Positions 62,517 through 64,000 of a DNA stretch of 64,000 bases are shown in pieces (positions within the stretch are counted from its first letter, which is position 1; each line of letters starts with the position of its first letter). The notes below the pieces were generated by a model. The model saw nothing but the letters and a program-made list of their open reading frames with translations. It was not told the origin of the DNA and ran no database searches. The position numbers and the translations under genes were made by a program. This stretch comes from Bacteroidota bacterium (GTDB taxonomy: Bacteria > Bacteroidota > Bacteroidia > Flavobacteriales_D > Crocinitomicaceae). The stretch lies in assembly GCA_006226425.1 (NCBI GenBank), contig SBGX01000006.1:62001-126000 (forward strand), given 5' to 3'.

Positions 62517-62865
62517 ATATGCCTGGTCCGTGAGACTAGCCAAAACCAGGTCAATCGCCAATACCCTGATTAGCAAAGGGAAAATCCGTTTGAATGGGGA
62601 AGAATGTAAGTCTTCCAAAGATGTCAAGGTGGGAGATATTATTTCCGTTCAGAAAAACAACGCAGTATTCGAGTATAAAGTCCTGGATTTATTAGATCGA
62701 AGAGTAGGGGCCAAGCTAGTAGAACAATATCTGAAAGACATCACGGATCCTCTTGAATTGGAAAAGTACCGGGAGTATCAATTGGCTCAAAAGAGCTATC
62801 GTCCGCAAGGGGGTAAACCTAATAAAAAGGACCGTCGGGAATTAGATGATTTCCTGGATTGGTGA
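62497..62865 (+). CDS. S4-domain RNA-binding protein (Hsp15-like)
   Basis: A 122-residue protein beginning with an S4 RNA-binding domain (YRLDKYAWSVRLAKTRSIANTLISKGKIRLNGEE), close to Hsp15 (HslR), which binds stalled 50S subunits with peptidyl-tRNA. The C-terminal basic tail (YRPQGGKPNKKDRRELDDF) also fits that family. It overlaps the MmcQ gene and ends three bases before the convergent acyltransferase gene. Confidence 0.92.
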   Translation: MSYRLDKYAWSVRLAKTRSIANTLISKGKIRLNGEECKSSKDVKVGDIISVQKNNAVFEYKVLDLLDRRVGAKLVEQYLKDITDPLELEKYREYQLAQKSYRPQGGKPNKKDRRELDDFLDW

Positions 62866-62868
62866 GTC

Positions 62869-63939
62869 CTAGGCTTTCTTTCCTCCCAGAAATTTAAAAT
62901 CAAAGTGATTGATAAATGTCGCATGTTTGTGACTCATACTCGGTTTTTCGATCAGGAACCAACTCAGCAGGGAAACGGCTGTAGTGATGGCAACAATCAA
63001 GCTTAGGAAAAGGGGATAATTCTCATTTAAACCGTAATAGCAAAGCAGGTTCAAAATGAGGGTTCCATAGATATAGACCCCGTAAGAAATGTCTGTTTTG
63101 GTGTTGATTTTTCGAAAGGGAACCACACTGGAAAGGTAAAAGACGAAATATGTAAATGGGATCGGGCAAAGCATGTAAAAGAAACCAGCAGAATGGTGAT
63201 AAAATTGAACCCCGAGGAAGAGGAACAATAGGATCGCAATCAAAGATCCAATTCCGAGCAAATGAGTAATTGGAATTTTATCACGGAAAATGTAAAAAGT
63301 AGACCCGCAGAAGAAAAAGGTTAACAAGCGGAATCCTGATGTAACCGCACTGTTCGTTGCTAGTGTTTCCGGACTGATGGCGATTTCCCGAATGAGGAAA
63401 AAATAACTCACCAGGAACAAAATGACCCAGACAATTTTTTTATTGAGCAAACGAAAAACGCCAACTGCAGCAACGATCAGGTAGGCTTTTAATTCCCAGG
63501 GAAGTGTCCAAAGTGCTGAGTTGATATTAGCATTGTGTCCCAGGTCTCCTACATTCGTGTCACGAATCAACAGAAGAAGGGAGTTTGAATAGATATAATG
63601 CCAGTCAAAATTGATCCCGATCAGCAATGGAACACCAATACCGGTGAGAATCAAACAAACCCAAAAAGCCGGGTAAATACGCAGAAAGCGGTGCCAGAGA
63701 AAACGAACCAAATTATCCAGTCGATCGTAACTCGCAACGATCAAAAATCCACTCAAACAAAAGAAAAGGTCAACCGGAAAACGTCCCAACGCAATTTGGT
63801 TGTTTGTCAGGATAATCAAAGGATCCTCCCCAAAGCCACCATAGGGAATGGAGTGTCCTACTACAACCAACCAGGCACTTACGAGTCTCAGAAAACCAAT
63901 ACTGTTTTTGGATTTTAATAGATCGGCTAGTGTTCTCAT
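62869..63939 (-). CDS. Acyltransferase-3 family membrane protein
   Basis: A 356-residue protein with about ten membrane helices of the OafA/YrhL-type acyltransferase family. The N-terminus FLRLVSAWLVVVGHSIPYGG contains the conserved His in VVVGH, and PVDLFFCLSGFLIVAS and LWTLPWELKAY are family landmarks. Such enzymes O-acetylate cell-surface polysaccharides or lipids; the substrate is unknown. Its start is 61 bases from the right window edge, where only upstream sequence is seen. Confidence 0.92.
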   Translation of the reverse strand: MRTLADLLKSKNSIGFLRLVSAWLVVVGHSIPYGGFGEDPLIILTNNQIALGRFPVDLFFCLSGFLIVASYDRLDNLVRFLWHRFLRIYPAFWVCLILTGIGVPLLIGINFDWHYIYSNSLLLLIRDTNVGDLGHNANINSALWTLPWELKAYLIVAAVGVFRLLNKKIVWVILFLVSYFFLIREIAISPETLATNSAVTSGFRLLTFFFCGSTFYIFRDKIPITHLLGIGSLIAILLFLFLGVQFYHHSAGFFYMLCPIPFTYFVFYLSSVVPFRKINTKTDISYGVYIYGTLILNLLCYYGLNENYPLFLSLIVAITTAVSLLSWFLIEKPSMSHKHATFINHFDFKFLGGKKA

Positions 63940-64000
63940 ACGATAGAAAATAGCGAATAGGGCTTCCCACAGCGTGTTTTCGGATTCTATTCGGAATTCC

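Noticed and set aside
1-64000. CRISPR arrays, insertion sequences, prophage genes, rRNA
   Set aside because: No regularly spaced repeats, transposase or integrase motifs, phage structural genes or rRNA sequence were seen on reading through; only the two tRNAs listed.

Overview
The window looks like a contiguous chromosomal segment from a member of the Bacteroidetes, most likely Flavobacteriales. Supporting signs are recurrent promoter -7 elements of the TAnnTTTG type, a gliding-motility/T9SS-type C-terminal domain, two propeller-type sensor proteins, LytTR regulators, the long form of IspG, a YbeY with the lineage-typical GYKD ending, and several TTG/GTG starts. No phage, transposase, CRISPR array or integron is visible. 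Most genes are core housekeeping genes, densely packed, with several convergent pairs whose stop codons abut.

Layout. 1-2.2 kb: a truncated propeller sensor (minus). 2.3-8.5 kb: ferritin, an EamA transporter, aspS, a lipoprotein, a bacilliredoxin, TatD nuclease and asparaginase, then tRNA-Ser(GGA). 8.7-11.4 kb: an ExbB / small membrane protein / ExbD / ExbD proton-channel operon closed by a clear terminator. 11.4-19.4 kb: alcohol dehydrogenase, a GNAT-like protein, pth, asnS, rpoN, a membrane protein, an M48 lipoprotein protease and a cyclase-family hydrolase. 19.4-31.4 kb: PBP1C and a thioester alpha-2-macroglobulin (both minus) flanking a propeller histidine kinase and LytTR regulator (plus). 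31.5-39.7 kb: hemL, kynU, a biotinyl carrier protein, an outer-membrane protein, a saccharopine-dehydrogenase-like enzyme, a possible LRAT/NlpC-like protein, recA, bcp and a zinc-ribbon protein. 39.7-44.5 kb: an epimerase and a multi-PAS HisKA_2 kinase with its LytTR partner. 44.5-45.1 kb: the only long gene-free stretch, very AT-rich. 45.1-49.8 kb: rpiB, an M28 peptidase, a TlpA-like protein, an ECF sigma factor with a downstream membrane protein ending in a gliding-motility C-terminal domain, and tRNA-Cys. 49.8-58.9 kb: folB-gltX, a large DUF4175 protein, an RsbW-like ATPase, ybeY, mnmG and a methyltransferase. 59-64 kb: ispG, a fatty-acid desaturase, an MmcQ/YjbR protein, an S4 RNA-binding protein and an acyltransferase.

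The most interesting signal is chromosomal rather than genic. Three parS-like ParB-binding palindromes (core CACGTG) lie on both sides of mnmG. Two straddle its promoter and the third contains the start codon of the following methyltransferase. About 11 kb away is the 592-base AT-rich gap with a DnaA-box match, and strand composition appears to change around it (C-rich plus strand to the left, G-rich to the right). Together this suggests an origin/centromere-proximal region, although dnaA and parAB are not in the window. Other points of interest are the sigma factor with a possible anti-sigma/gliding-domain fusion, the PBP1C/macroglobulin neighbourhood with an embedded signalling pair, and an ExbBD operon without TonB.
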